Below are positions 46,200-58,599 of a DNA stretch of 64,000 nucleotides, piece after piece (position 1 is the stretch's first letter; each line of letters starts with the position of its first letter). The stretch is from Eupeodes corollae (taxonomy: Eukaryota; Arthropoda; Insecta; Diptera; Syrphidae), in assembly GCF_945859685.1 (NCBI RefSeq), contig NC_079149.1, positions 14,605,118-14,669,117 of the forward strand. Reading direction: 5' to 3'. Made by a program: the position numbers and the translations under genes. The notes beneath the pieces are model-generated. The model saw nothing but the letters and a program-made list of their open reading frames with translations, had not been told where the DNA came from and did not search any database.

Positions 46200-47700
46200 C
46201 TACTTTGGATTGAATTTTATTTCGCTAATGAATTTTTATTTCGCTAAAATTGATCTCTCAATCTCAAGAAGCACTGCAACTGCTATACCGCTGCTGCTGT
46301 TGCACTATACTTGCCACCATCAACGCCACCGCAGCGCCGTGCCGCCGACCGTTCGTCGATACTGCAGCAGCAAAATGAAGAAAAAAAACAGAGCCGCATA
46401 ATCAACATGAACACCAATTAACGTGCAGTTTCCCAACTTAGATTCGATAACATTGCGTCTGCAAGCAACGATACAGCAACTACAGCGAGATGACCTTTCC
46501 GCTGCTGTGTAATGGCTGCTGGATCTTGTCCGCAACAACAACAACAAAAGCGACATCTTGCAGCGCCAAAAACGTCAGATTATTGTCCCCAAAAACAAAA
46601 CAGAAACTCAAGACACAAAACACCAACAACACGCAACTATTTAATGTAAACACGTCCACAGCCAGCACAGATTTTATCGGAATGCAAATAAATTTTATGG
46701 AAAATATCAAACTGGGTTCTCCTGCATTACCAACACACACACCCCCCTCCCCTTAGTCTTGGACTCCCACTATCGTTGGTGCCAAAGCCGGGCTACTATC
46801 GGTCGTGGGTTCGATTACACACCAAATAACACGACAGCCGTGAGCCGTGAGCTGTGATCAATTAGTCGACTGCGAGATAAATCTTCGCCGCATGAGAAAG
46901 TTGCGTAAGGCCCTGTATGCCCGACGCGACTGCGACGCACGGGGCCAGGGGCCTTACACTTTGTACTTTACATTTCGGATTCCCCCGCTGCTGACGGGCA
47001 CACCGAACCGAAGACGAATACCCAAGCGGAATCACCTTCAGCTTCAGCGTCAAATATGAGCAGCGTCAGACGCAGAAAAGTCAGTGCAGGCAATACAGTG
47101 CAGTGTGCAGTCTGCAGTGTCATGTCTCCTACGGGCTTATTTGCATATCCCATGAACACATTCCAACTTCTGCATCGCATCGCCCGTCACCCGTCACCGT
47201 TGTCGTTTTCCCCGAGTGCTTCTGCTCCCTGCTGGGGTCCACGCCAACGTGGACTTGAACGCGCGCGCGCGAGCGAGCTCTCACTGATATCAGGTGCCAG
47301 CCAAAAGGCCATAGCGAATTAATTTAACTGGCAAATTTAGCCGGCCCCGCTGCAAATAATAATTTATGGACTGCTTCAAGTCAAGCCTGCTGCTTATGGC
47401 TCCGTTTGGCTTGGCTCCGTTGGCTTTACCAGGGCTCGGAGGAAGATGATCTTGATGGTGTGTTGATGTTGATTCTGATGCTGTTACTGATGCTGATGCG
47501 CACTCCAATCAGGTTCATCATTGTCACCACGAGGGGCAATAAGCCATAAGCCATAAGCACCTTCGTCTTATCAGCGTGTGGGATCCATTTATATACAGCG
47601 AGAGATCACGATAGAGATTCAAGCTTTCAATAGGGAGTGGGTGAGGGCGTTCAGTTGTTTTTGTCTTTTTGTTCAACTTTCGAGAGTGAATGGAGAAACT
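46200..47700. other. GC-rich island, possible host regulatory region
   Basis: This is the most GC-rich stretch of the window, with CpG-rich parts, GCCACCGCAGCGCCGTGCCG near 46,326, and a GCGCGCGCGC run at about 47,260. Many short open frames occur on both strands, none with a recognisable domain. It also holds CAGTGCAGTGTGCAGTCTGC near 47,097 and CTGATGCTGTTACTGATGCT near 47,477. Composition and motif content (next entry) suggest host regulatory DNA or a 5' region rather than a transposon. Confidence 0.4.
47260..47690. promoter_or_regulatory. Candidate Polycomb-response-like or enhancer motif cluster
   Basis: Four matches to the Pleiohomeotic core GCCAT[A][A/G] lie within 250 bases: GCCATAG 47308-47314, TTATGGC 47394-47400 (reverse), and GCCATAA twice in tandem at 47543-47549 and 47550-47556. 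GAGA-type motifs flank them (GAGCGAGCTCTC near 47,271, GCGAGAGATC near 47,598, CGAGAGTGAATGGAG near 47,681). TTTATGG at 47364-47370 is a Hox/Abd-B-type core and AATTAATTT near 47,318 a homeodomain core. Such mixes occur in Drosophila Polycomb response elements, but short motifs occur by chance, so this is inference. Confidence 0.3.
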
Positions 47701-48150
47701 TAGTCGAGTCGATAATGTGGTTATATGCGGAATCGACGCGCGTGATTTATTGTTTGCTCCAACTCGTGTAGTGCATTCATCAATTTTCGCTTATCCACTA
47801 ATTAAATCATTATCACTTCTCACTTTATGCGCATATCTTAAGCTAATTGTTGTTCGCAGTCTTGAGAATGGACATGGAACATACATTTGTTGTGCGGGTG
47901 AAGTTGAAACACTAAAAAACATGCTGATGGTTAAAGCGATTTGAAGGGAATTAATGGATTATGGACATTGGGTGTGAAATAAGGAACACCATGCAGTTTC
48001 GACTTGTGTGGGGCTGTGTCGGTCGTGGGGGAGCCGAAGTTGAAGCTAAAGCTAAAGCCAGACTGACTCAGAGGTGACAGTTGATCAAGATAAGCTAATT
48101 GAAAACTTGATGTTATGCGCTTTTTGTTTATGATAACAACAATAAAGAAT
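47701..48150. other. Non-coding stretch
   Basis: An 84-codon plus frame at 47690-47944 has no recognisable domain. Nothing else is seen. Confidence 0.4.
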
Positions 48151-48194
48151 CATGGATATTGGATTGGATTGGATTGGATTGGATTGGATTGGAT
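48151..48194 (+). repeat. GGATT pentanucleotide microsatellite
   Basis: Seven near-perfect TTGGA units in a row, ending in TTGGATATGG. Confidence 0.9.
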
Positions 48195-49329
48195 ATGGAA
48201 TTTGTGGCGTATGTGGCGCGATGTACTCGTTTGGAATAACTTGACCTCTGTGAACTTATTTTTTACAGCGATAAAGATGTCAATCAATTAATTATACATG
48301 TGGAAACTATTGGCTACAGGACCTTTTATTTGTTTTAACTAAGAGTCTTATCTTGGGGAAAAATCAAGACTTAAGTGCACGGAACGATTAATTTAAATCA
48401 AAATGGCGACTTCAAAATGACATTTTCAGGTTAAGAGGTCAATTTGGGGAATGTTCGTTTATCAGTTAGCAATTATTGTTAATTCGATAAATTACATAAA
48501 TATTGTCTTACAATTTAATTATAACTATTGTTCAGCTTTTAACTAGAACAGGGTTTTAACAAATAGCCAGTATAATTATAAAGTGGAAGTATAGAACCAT
48601 AATTCACATCTTGACATTTAGTTCGATTCGTGTGTTGATTTCGAGATTCCTTTCTGGGTGACATCATTTATCTCTAGTCCGGTCTTCATAAATTATTTTA
48701 GCCAAGCCCATTTTTGTGTCCACAATTTAAAAAGCACCAATCAGAACTTGCTTTGTTCTGTAAATAATAGGCTTGTTGTTTTCCAAGTTCGAAAGTATTG
48801 GACGGAAAAAAGAAGAAGAAATGTTGGGCTTTCACAATTTATGATTGACCGTTTGATTAAAGTTATATGTTACTTGATTTAAGCTCAAAAAGAACCTTTT
48901 AATTTTCTGTCACGAATTACAATATGGTCTTTTTTGTCAATTATTTGGAAACTAATTTACTTTACAATAACGATGCTAAAATTAGCCCGAGGTTCAGGAG
49001 AAGTTCCAAAAGTACAAATCACGAGTATTTTGGTAGAAAATTTTCCAATTTCGAACAAAGCGGACAAACATTTTTTTGAATGGATACCTCGTTAGGGATG
49101 ATTGATCGAATTTTAATTTTGGTTCGTGTCTGGAAATACTTTTATTTTCTTCTTCTACTTTTCATTTCCACTGAACATCTTTTTCACACAAAAAACTTAG
49201 AATCGATTCCCCTTCTATCCCTTAAATAAGTTACGGTCATTAATTTGTGTTTAACTTTTTTATTAAGAGGAGTTTTTAATTTTGCTTGGATCTTAGTTTG
49301 CATTAAGATTGGATATCGCAAAAGAAACT
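48195..49329. other. AT-rich non-coding stretch
   Basis: No gene is recognised. Confidence 0.5.
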
Positions 49330-50680
49330 TTATATCAGGTCATACATAAGTGCAATAGTGACCTAACGACTTAAAAGCTGCATTTGATAATTTCAATCGA
49401 CAAGCTCTTATTTACAAAATGGCCTCACATAGTATATCTAGAAAATTTCTAAATATCTACGAAAGATATGTATCTAAAACTTATGCTACAATTTGGGATG
49501 GGGCCGAGGTTTCAAATTGTTTTTTAACGACTGCAGGTGTTCCCCAAGGATGTATCCTCAGACCAATCTTGTTTGGCCTCTACATTGATGATATTTCAGA
49601 AAATTTAGCCGGCGGAGTCTGTTTTTCTGATATTCGTATCAATGTACTTCTTTACGCGGATGACTTGGTTATGTTAGTGGATAAACCATCTTCTCAATAG
49701 GGTTCTTACGTACTGCAATATCTGAGACATCAATATAAACTCAGAAAAAACAAAGATAATGGTATTTAAGGCACGGAGTTGTAGAAGGTTGAGAGAAGAA
49801 AGGTGGTTCCTTAACAACCAACCTGCTGACGGTAGCTTCAATAAACATGTTCATCGTAAGAAAAAAGAAGCTCTCAACATAATGTGGCCAACTTTCTTTT
49901 CAAAGAAAAACAAAGACTTAGGATCTAAATGCCGAGTTTTCCAAGCAACTATTAACACTTGCTTGTCTTACGGTATTCAAGTTTTTGGTCACACCTATTT
50001 TTAAGAATTTGAGTTGATACAACGCCTCTTTTTTAAAAGATTATTTCGGTTACCTGATTCGAGTCCAACCTATGTAACTCATGTTGAGTCTGGCACTGCG
50101 CCGATTTATATTAAATTTTTTAAATTGCATGCAGATTTTTTAACAAGAGTAATGCGTAATCGAATCTTCACACATCTGTCATGAAGGGTCTTTTATTCGA
50201 ACAGTAGCAGTGCCATTTAAGGAATGGGCTCAACTTGCCCGATGTTTCTCTTGAACTGAATGAATTTAATATACAAACTGGCAAGATATCTTTTCGAATG
50301 TAATCGCAAAAGTTGATGAAAAAATATATCTTCAACATCTTAATAGAGCATCATCATCGTCAACAAGAGATATATATATAGAAATCTAAGCCACTCCTTA
50401 AATACTAAGCTATAAGTACAATTTTCAGAACAAGGCATGAAATATTGAATCTCTCCTTTTGAATTATTGTAACAGAAACGATATTTACCATTTCATAGCT
50501 GTTTGTCCGATACTACAAGAAAATCAAAGGATCTATTTTCAACATAGTGTCCTCTCTAGAGATCAAATGTTTATGGTAATGAACGGATGCGTTGGGCGCA
50601 CAAATCTCTTCATGTTCTGTGACCATTCTTTAAATTATGGAAGAAGCTTTTCATCCTTTCAATTTTTATTTTAAATTTTG
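49330..50680 (+). mobile_element. Non-LTR retrotransposon, family X, RT to C-terminus
   Basis: The most readable copy of this family. Motif A is DLKAAFDNFNRQALIYKMA at about 49,362. Then 49419-49700 codes IYERYVSKTYATIWDGAEVS, GVPQGCILRPILFGLYIDDI and LLYADDLVML with the catalytic YADD intact. A stop follows, with KPSSQ just before it. 49759-50004 codes TINTCLSYGIQVFG, the family's FYGAQVWG-like segment. The stretch to 50.45 kb is out of frame (LFKRLFRLPDSSPTYVTHVE). The C-terminus 50459-50674 has NYCNRNDIYHFIAVCPILQE with part of the zinc knuckle. There is no endonuclease, so it is 5'-truncated. At least three frame breaks make it inactive. Confidence 0.75.
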
Positions 50681-51589
50681 TTTTCCTAAAAATATTAATT
50701 TACAAATTTATAAAACAATTTATAACATGAATTTATAAACACGAAAACTAAAATACAAAAATTAACGTTATCAAACAATAATTTTTTTTTCTGTTTGAGC
50801 GAATGTAAAACAACAAATTATATTTTTTTTATAACAAGAAATCTTATTAAAAACCAACAAACTATTTATTTTATTAAAGCAAATGTTATTTTCTGGCAGA
50901 CGGCAATATTGCCATGTTCATATTTTATTTTGATTTTCAACTTCTTAAAAAAAACTTGTTTTAATAAAAAAAAAATTAATAATAATAATAATAAAGCTGT
51001 AATAATTTTTACGGTTCAACTATTTCTGTGTAGTGGATATAATGTAATATTAAAATTGTCAAATAAATTCGAAAAATTAGAGCTTAACAAAATAACCTCG
51101 AGTTATGGTTTTTCAAAATTCTGTATGATCAAAATTTAATAATACTGTAGTAATAAGTTCATTAAAACAATTTTGAAATGCAGAATTTTGACATTCAGTA
51201 TTATGACCCATACAGTATTTCGTCCCCAATGCTTCAAAAATCCCATTGTCTTGTTCTGAGGTTATGACTTGTGACTGATTGATTTTTATTCATTTTTTTT
51301 TTCGTGCAGTAATGGCTGACTTAAAAACAATTTAAAACAATATTTTGAAAAATTATGAATATAAAATCAAAATACTGTTATTTTTTGAGTATATTACAAA
51401 GCTATGTTCCTTTGTTTTAAAATTTTGTTCCTGTGTTTGAAAATAACCTGTTTTTTATTTTAGCTCCCCTGAAAACATTGAAAATATAGATAGGCCACTA
51501 TTGCACTCAAGGCGTCAATACAAGATGGTTGCTGTTTAATTTTGAAATTGTTTCAGATAACACAAAACTGATCAAACCACATAAAATAA
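50681..51589. other. AT-rich non-coding stretch
   Basis: An AATAATAATAATAATAA run at about 50,976-50,993 sits inside a low-complexity open frame (50795-51139). No domain is present. Confidence 0.5.
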
Positions 51590-51925
51590 ACGTTACTCTA
51601 AGTTGGTAAAAATTGAATTTCGACTCAAATATCTTTTCAAAAACTTGAGATTACGACTTCGAATTTATTTGTACATATATAAAATTTTGTTTTCAAAATT
51701 GGGAAAAATGTTGAGAAAAATATAAACTTAAAAGAAAATACAAAAAATAGTACGCAAATTTGGTAAAAATTGGTAAACATTTGTTTTCGACTAAAAATAT
51801 ATTTAACAAAACTGGATTTTCTAACTAAACTATTTCTTAATATGAAAAATATTGTTGGTAATTTTAAAATTTGTTAGAATAATTCAACTAACATCTTTTT
51901 TTTTTAACCCAACACGAAAACCTAC
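51590..51925 (+). repeat. Repeat A, copy 6 (tail only)
   Basis: It holds tail units (GGTAAAAATTGAATTTCGAC at 51605 and a further joint near 51,760-51,785). It ends with the family's AACCCAACACGAAAACCTAC. The head and middle are missing. Confidence 0.6.
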
Positions 51926-53280
51926 AAATAAGCATTATATTTCATGTGGCCTCAATGAAAAAAGACTAAAAATTTAATATCAAGATTTCGGTGGCCAAAT
52001 GCGATTACCGCTTTATAATAACATGAAAGCAAAAACTTTTCTTGCGAAATTTGTTTATGCCACCAAGCTTCATTCTTTAGTAAATTTTAACAATTTCAAT
52101 TTGTTGTTCAATCGTGTATAGTTCCATTTTAATGACGTAGTATTTTTGTTGCCAAATATGTCAAAAGATGCACCCATACCTAATTATGATACCTCTTACC
52201 GGTACATCAACAGGCTTCTGTTTTCTCTGAATGAGAAAAACTTGAACTTTTTGGCAATATTGATTCAAATGCTTCTCGTGTTGATTGAAAGTTCTAAAAC
52301 AAAACAGATCCGATCTGTTTTCAAAATCTAGAATTTTTTTTTTCTGTGAGCTGTAAGTATTAAAATATTTAAAAAGTTCAATTCTCTTAGTTTTTAGTAA
52401 GAATTTATATAAAAGTCAATATAAAACCTGTAGGTAATTCTTCAGAAATCTCTGGGAAATATTACTTTATTCGAAATGTTAGATTTTGGTAAGGGACAAT
52501 TCTAAATTAAAGTAAAGTGCAAATACCTGCTTAGAGCGATTGTTTTTTTGTCAGACATCAAGAATGTCAAATAATTCGCCAAATTTCATCCCAATTTGAT
52601 ATTCAGAAATATTCAACTATTGTAGGTACATAATATGTACATACTACATATGTATCTCCTAACAATTGTATCCCTATTTATTTTACGCACTTTATTAAAA
52701 GATCAAAATTACAAATTATGAAAACACAAATAAAATTTAGCAGTTTAAGTTGCTGGAATATAGTTAAAATAAAGTCAGATATAGAAGTTTAGAAAAAGTA
52801 ATATTGAGACGTTTCTAGTTCGAGTTTTTTAAATTCGTTACTTGTGTAAAGATCATTTCATCATTTTCAATAAAATTTTTGATGAAACATTATTAAACAC
52901 TCTATTAAAATTCCTTTTATTTTATACCAGAGCATACAAGGAGAAGGGAGAGGGGAGTGTAAAAGGGTTCAAGTAGACTTTCTTCTGCAAACTACTCCGA
53001 TATCCACAAAAAGGGCTCATTTTTAAGCTTGTTAAGAGTACTACAAAAATGTCATGGTCATTAACAAACCGAAGCTATTTGGTATACCACAGAAAACTTT
53101 AAGTCTTCCTAACCTTATGTTAACGAAAAAATTGACTTTGAACTGCTTTAAATTGAGTGCTAAGTAACATTTACACGTCATTAAGAAATCACTTAATAGA
53201 TAAAATGGATTGTCTGCCTTTGTAGCGAATAAATATATTTCTTCGGAGTTTACAAATAAAACTACAAACAAAATCTTTTG
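51926..53280. other. AT-rich non-coding stretch
   Basis: No gene or transposon domain is recognised. Confidence 0.5.
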
Positions 53281-53544
53281 AGCTTCCCAACAAAAGTTAT
53301 TCTAATCGTTCCGATTTGTCAAACTAAAAATTTTGACATTGCTCGACGTTCTAAGGTCTCTAAGATTTAAATTAAAGATTTTTACAGAGATTTCTGTATG
53401 TAAGTTTGTATGATTGAGATACCATTTTTCGTCATCCATATCTCAAGAACCAGTGAGATATGCACAACTTCAAAAAAATAGTACTTAGACCAAATATCTC
53501 AAGAACCAATAACGCCAACATCTTCAATTAAATTGTATATTATA
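53281..53544 (+). repeat. Repeat A, copy 7 (head), interrupted by mariner
   Basis: It begins AGCTTCCCAACAAAAGTTAT, then TTCCGATTTGTCAAACTA, TGCTCGACGTTCTAAGGTCT and TCTTCAATTAAATTGTATAT. At TTATA the mariner starts. Downstream of the mariner the family sequence resumes as TATACTGTAAG (54,752-54,762), then decays. Confidence 0.65.
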
Positions 53545-54751
53545 AGGGATTTTCTATTTTGCGGTTTCCAACTATAGGGCTCTAATTCGACATATATCGA
53601 ACGAAGTTGTTAAACCAATTTTCTTTTTTAGTTGAAAGTCTGCTATTTACGAATATGGATTGTTTAACCATCGCACAAGTCATACAAATTGTTGAAAACT
53701 AAAATAAGAATGGTGATTCTGCCACAGCCGCATATCATGCTGATTAGGAGATTATGGTTCACATAAACTACTCAAGCAATTGCCAAAATTGTGAAGACAT
53801 TTCAAGAGTTTGGATTGGTTACAGTATTGTAAGGCATCATCGCTTCGCACGTGACACTGTTAATATCGCTACTGTAAGTGAAAGTGTTACCGAATATGTC
53901 AATTCCTTGTCGTTCTCAGGAATTAGGACTGTCTTACATTTTATTATGGCGTATTTCGCATTTAGATCTACACCTACATCCATATAAAATCCAGTTCACT
54001 CAACACTCGAAACCAGCTGAATATTCACAACGTGTCGGGTCGAAGATACGTCGAATGGGTGCTTGAACAACAGGTGGTGGATGGCGATTTTTCGAACACA
54101 ATTTCTTACTCGGGGGGTATGTTAATAAACCAAATTGTCGTATTTTAGGTTCAGAGAATCTTCTTTGGTAGGGAGGTGTGATTGGAACTTACTTCAACTA
54201 AAACGACTATCAGTATCACCGTCAATTCGGAGCATTATGGTCATTATGATAACAGACTTTAGCCTGCTATTGGAGAATACGACTTGGACCATATGTGGTT
54301 TCAACAAGACGGTTCCACACACTACACAACTCCAGGGAATATCGTTTTATTGCAAGAGACATTTCCTAGCATCGTAATTTCTCGTCGTGGCGATATCAAT
54401 TGGCCACTAAGATCATGCGATCTTGACCTCGCTGGACTTTTTTTTGTAGGGCTAAATAAAATATCGTCGTTATACAGATGAACATAATATAATTTTCGAG
54501 CACTTAAAAACCTTCATTTGTTAAGTTATGGCTGACATACCGCCCAAAATGTGTCAAAAAGTGATCGAATATTACCTCAGAAGAATCGATGCTTGCAACA
54601 AATCGCGTGTGGCTGATTAAAATAATGTTGTGTTTCACACATAATGTCAACTTTCAAATTTTATATTAAAAAAGAAGTATCACCAAAAACAATATTTTGT
54701 ATGTGTTGTATTAACGTTTGCTTTTAAAACCGCAAAATGGGTAACCTTGTC
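53545..54751 (+). mobile_element. Mariner-family DNA transposon, inserted at TA in repeat A
   Basis: The inner ends are inverted repeats: CTATTTTGCGGTTT near 53,554-53,567 and AAACCGCAAAATGG near 54,727-54,740. The outermost bases are more diverged. Flanking TA dinucleotides lie at 53543-53544 and 54752-54753. Removing the element with one TA gives TTGTATATTATATACTG, the same length as the uninterrupted repeat A copy TTTTGTATAATATACTG at about 35.49 kb. The length of about 1.2 kb is normal for mariner. Confidence 0.75.
53640..54680 (+). pseudogene. Mariner transposase pseudogene
   Basis: Plus-strand translation in several frames shows the linker (VNIATVSESV, 53754-53987), then NMSIPCRSQELGLSYILLWR and HPYKIQFTQHSKPAEYSQR (53878-54066), VVDGDFS near 54.08 kb and GGYVNKPNCRILGSE near 54.11 kb. 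The first catalytic block is missing through a small deletion: DFSNTISYSGGYVN has no FSDE. The second is intact, MWFQQDGSTHYTT near 54,290-54,325. The third is damaged, RSCDLDLAGLFFVG for CDLTPLDFFLWG (54284-54481). The protein family is that of the 17.4 kb transposase, with better sequence retention here. It is not functional. Confidence 0.75.
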
Positions 54752-54779
54752 TATATACTGTAAGAAAAAAAAATAATTT

Positions 54780-55860
54780 ACAAATCTTTCTTTGTAGAAT
54801 TACAGGAGTTACAATGTGTTCCTACGACCTCTTATAAAGAAAAATTATAGTTCTTGAGTTTGTTTTGAATTACCACCCTCGCACAGCATTGTTTACTCTA
54901 GTTCAAAATCAAGCAAAGTTCTTCAATTCAAAACGAAATATTTAATTAAACAAATAAAAATACAACTCAAATATCACCCTATATGCAAATCTTATATGTT
55001 TATTTGCAAATAATAAATTATAAATAACGTCATCGTTTCTAAACAACAATACTCCGATCGTTCTTTATTGTTTATATGTAAACTTTACTACGCTTAACAT
55101 TCCTACCACCCCCATATTCAATTGTACTCCGCCCCATTTCCATTTAGCTGTCAATTTTCTATCCATTTACAAGTATAACAAATTTATTGGTTATACTTTT
55201 ATTCAGTTTTTAATTCGAGTTCACTATCCAACCACAGCGAAGCAAATGATCAAGCGAATGAAAAATAAAATTACAATATCAATTTAATCGTGTGTATGAA
55301 CCGTACGAGCGACAACGCGACGTGACGAGAAGAAAAATAAAATTAATAAAAGCATATAATAAAATTATTTATTAGACAAGTTGATAAACATTGACATGGC
55401 GCATATAATGGCCGTAGGTGGTCAGACATTGAGGTGATAATTTGCGTTCAATTACAGCTGTCAAGTTGTACTCTACTATACTCCGAACGCAACCATAGAA
55501 TTGATTTGGGGTTGCTTTTGAAGTCGGAGCAATTTTGGAGCACTCAGCGACTCAGCTTTAAGTATAACGAAAAGTTGTAAATTGAAAAAATCAAAAATCA
55601 ATATCTCCAAAGCTTGATCAGTGTTGGAATAGAATTTAAGGCGTTAAAAGTTTTTGAGTATATTGAAACAACTTCCGAGTTATGTTTATTGGAGCATGTT
55701 GCTGATACACTGATTTTGATAGAGTTAATTGTGTCCACAGTAATTGAGTTTGTTTGAATATTTCTTCGATACATCTACAGTCTTAACCCTGATAAGCTCC
55801 TTTCTTAAAATGATACATCTTATACATATTTTCTGCATTCTTACGAGTATGTTTTTTTTT
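54780..55860. other. AT-rich non-coding stretch
   Basis: No gene is recognised. CGTACGAGCGACAACGCGAC near 55,302 is a short CG-richer patch. Confidence 0.5.
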
Positions 55861-55864
55861 AACA

Positions 55865-56400
55865 AGAAAGTGATTCTTTTTCTACATGGAGCTGTTGTCT
55901 ATAGTTTGACAGTTGAGTTGACAGTTGGGAAACTGTGTTGAAATTTCTACTTTGTAAATGGCTGTTCTACGCTTTGACAGTTGAGTTCATAATAATTGTC
56001 AAGTTGTGTTGACATTTCTATTTGGTTAGATTTGACAATTTATTTATCAAGAAAATGATTCTTTTTCTACCTGTAGCAGTTGTCCATAGTTTGACAGTTG
56101 AGTTGACAGTTGTCAAACTGGGTTCACATTTCTACTCAGTATATGGGTGGTGTTTACTCAGGAACAGTTGATCACAGTTGTCAAGTGGTTTTGACGTTTC
56201 TATTCAATTACGTTTGGCAGTTCATTTAGCGTGAAAGTGATTCTTTTTCTACCTAGATAAGGTGTCTATGGTTTGACAGTTTTCAAACTCCGATGACATT
56301 TCTACTCTGTAAATGGTTGTTGTCTACGCTTTGACAGTTGAGTTCAAAGTTGTCAAATTTGTGTTGCCATTTCTTTTCAACGCTAAAACAACGCTTCCAA
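55865..56400 (+). repeat. Tandem repeat of about 184 bp rich in TGACAG/TGTCAA
   Basis: The anchor GAAAGTGATTCTTTTTCTAC recurs at about 55,866, 56,051 and 56,233 (spacings about 185 and 182), giving nearly three units. Each unit holds several TTTGACAGTTGAGTTGACAG-type pieces followed by TTGTCAA(A/G), so short inverted repeats are dense. An open frame over the start is an artefact of the array. Confidence 0.7.
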
Positions 56401-58599
56401 ATTTCGTAAATTTCCTTTGATGAAAATAAAAGTGTTCGAGAAGTTCATAGAGAACTTCTCCTATATCACAGTGTTAAGTGACAAGACCTAGTTTTGATTA
56501 AATGGCTTCGTCAATTAGCAAATTTGAAGTTTATGAAGCGAATTCTATTCACAATCCGTTAACGAATCAACATCAATTCATAAAAATTGATTCTTTTGTG
56601 CGGCTTACCTGCTGGTGACATCTCAGGTCCTCATTCCTCTTCTTTTGAAATAAAGAAGAAGTTGACGTTTCGCTGAATGACAAGCTATGTTTTCTTTTCA
56701 AATATAAATCTCCTAAACATCGATAACATTTAAGTTAAATGGCGGTACTTGTAATATGCTTCGCTTAAGCAGTGACAACTAAACATTTTTAAAAGTTGTC
56801 AAGTTAAGTCATTCGTTTATGCCAACAATTCAGTAACTTTTGAGGAATTTGAAGCCAATATTCAATCCATAAACGTATACCGCCAGTTTATACTAGCAAT
56901 TTATAGCCCCGGTGGACATATTTCAGAAATCATACATTTATCCCATGTCTTTACATATTATTTAAAATTTTCAAGCTATTATTAAAACCCCCTATTTTTA
57001 TCTGATAGCTCGAATACTTCTTAACATTTCAGTTAAAATTTTGTCATACTGAGTTTTCAGCATATCCAAAAATTCAGCAACCATGGATCGCTGTTATACC
57101 TACCTATTCCATCACTGAGTAGAGTATGCCTGACCAAAGACCGCATGGAAGTGTTTAACAAAATATATGACGATGGTTATGATGAGGACGACGAATACAA
57201 GACGCACAGCGACAACAACGACAAAAAGACGTGAAACACAAAGGGCTATGGCAAGGCCTTTATAGCAACCACTAAACTTGGTTACATGGCTTTGAATATT
57301 TCTTTTTTTCCATTTTTCCTCTTACGTGTAAAAAGAACAAACAAGTCTTAAAAAAGAACAACCACGACAAATAATTGCCACACTCTTTGAGAATTGGTGC
57401 TGAAAATTAGTATCAACTTCGTTCAACACTTCGTCATTCATAACGATGACAGAAATCGATAAAAATTATGCACAATTTACCTTTTTCTTGTTAACTTTTT
57501 TCGTAATGTCTTTAAGTGATCGTGAAAAATAAACAAAATGGTTGTTGGGTGTATTATGCGGTAATAGAAAAGAATAGAATAGAACCAGAACTTTTATGAG
57601 TATAGAATGTTGACTATCTATATGACAAGATGGAGACCTGTCACTGATAAGTGAATTCTATTGAAGCATAGAACGTCCATTCGAAGTCTCGTTGCGTGCT
57701 ACGATCTATGTTAGAGAAGTTGTGATGCATGACTAATGGTCAATAATATATAACGCTAATTGAAATTTTATATTTTGTCTCTTTAAGACTATTGTTCCAA
57801 GGTTTTGGCTTATCTATGTTGTGTTCAGAATCAATATTATCTACAAATCTTAAATACTTCTTGACACTCTCATAGTTGCATTAAGATCAAAGTAGAGGCA
57901 GTTAACTGCATTTGCGTTTAAGCATCTTATTTTATTATAACTCAGAACCGTTTTATAACGAAGTCTAAGAACCTAAAAAATATTTTTATTTAAGAATTTT
58001 TTAAATCTGATATTTTCTATCAGCGTCCATATTCAACTATTTATACTATTCTGGACGACTTAGTCTAAGAATTTGAACCCGATTGTGTTATACTTTTATG
58101 TATTTTTTATGCAGGTAATTCTTTAAAATTTTCCTAAAGAACAAAGTCGAATCGAATTCAAAATATGTCCCAAATATTTCTTACAACTTAGAAAAATTAG
58201 ATATAAATATTTCGACTAACGATTTGTATAACTAATAAAAAACATGCAATTTTCCATTCGAATATAATTAAATTTATTAATGACATTTAATGTTGAATCC
58301 ATACTAGACAATGCGTCAGGGGTTGACACTTTTAAGTGTCTGTCTGTCACTTATTCAATGTACAGAGCTGTCAAATTTATTAAAATTAAATTTTCTGAAT
58401 TACTTCAATTTCCTTGTCTTCTTAAAAATTTTAAATTCTCATGTTTTCGGTGCCAAAAAAGAAGAGCAAGTTTTAAATAAGAAATTAAACTAGTTCAGAT
58501 CTGAATCCTTAAACTGTACGATAAAAGAAAACTTATAACTTTAATTTTTGTTTAATAAGAGTTTCAAAATAATAAGAAATTCGGAAAAAGTTCAAAGAA
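56401..58599. other. AT-rich non-coding stretch
   Basis: No gene or transposon domain is recognised. Short frames near 58.3 kb are unremarkable. Confidence 0.5.

Noticed and set aside
46770..46835. tRNA-like stretch with GGGTTCGATTACAC
   Set aside because: The B box is good but the T-stem does not pair and no acceptor or anticodon stem can be drawn, so it is not a tRNA gene. It could be a SINE fragment.
46210..47508. Many overlapping short frames on both strands in the GC-rich island
   Set aside because: GC-rich DNA lacks stop codons by composition; no frame shows a domain or a consistent codon pattern.
55865..56400. CRISPR-like array
   Set aside because: The units are long (about 184 bp) tandem repeats without regular short repeats and unique spacers, and the DNA is animal.
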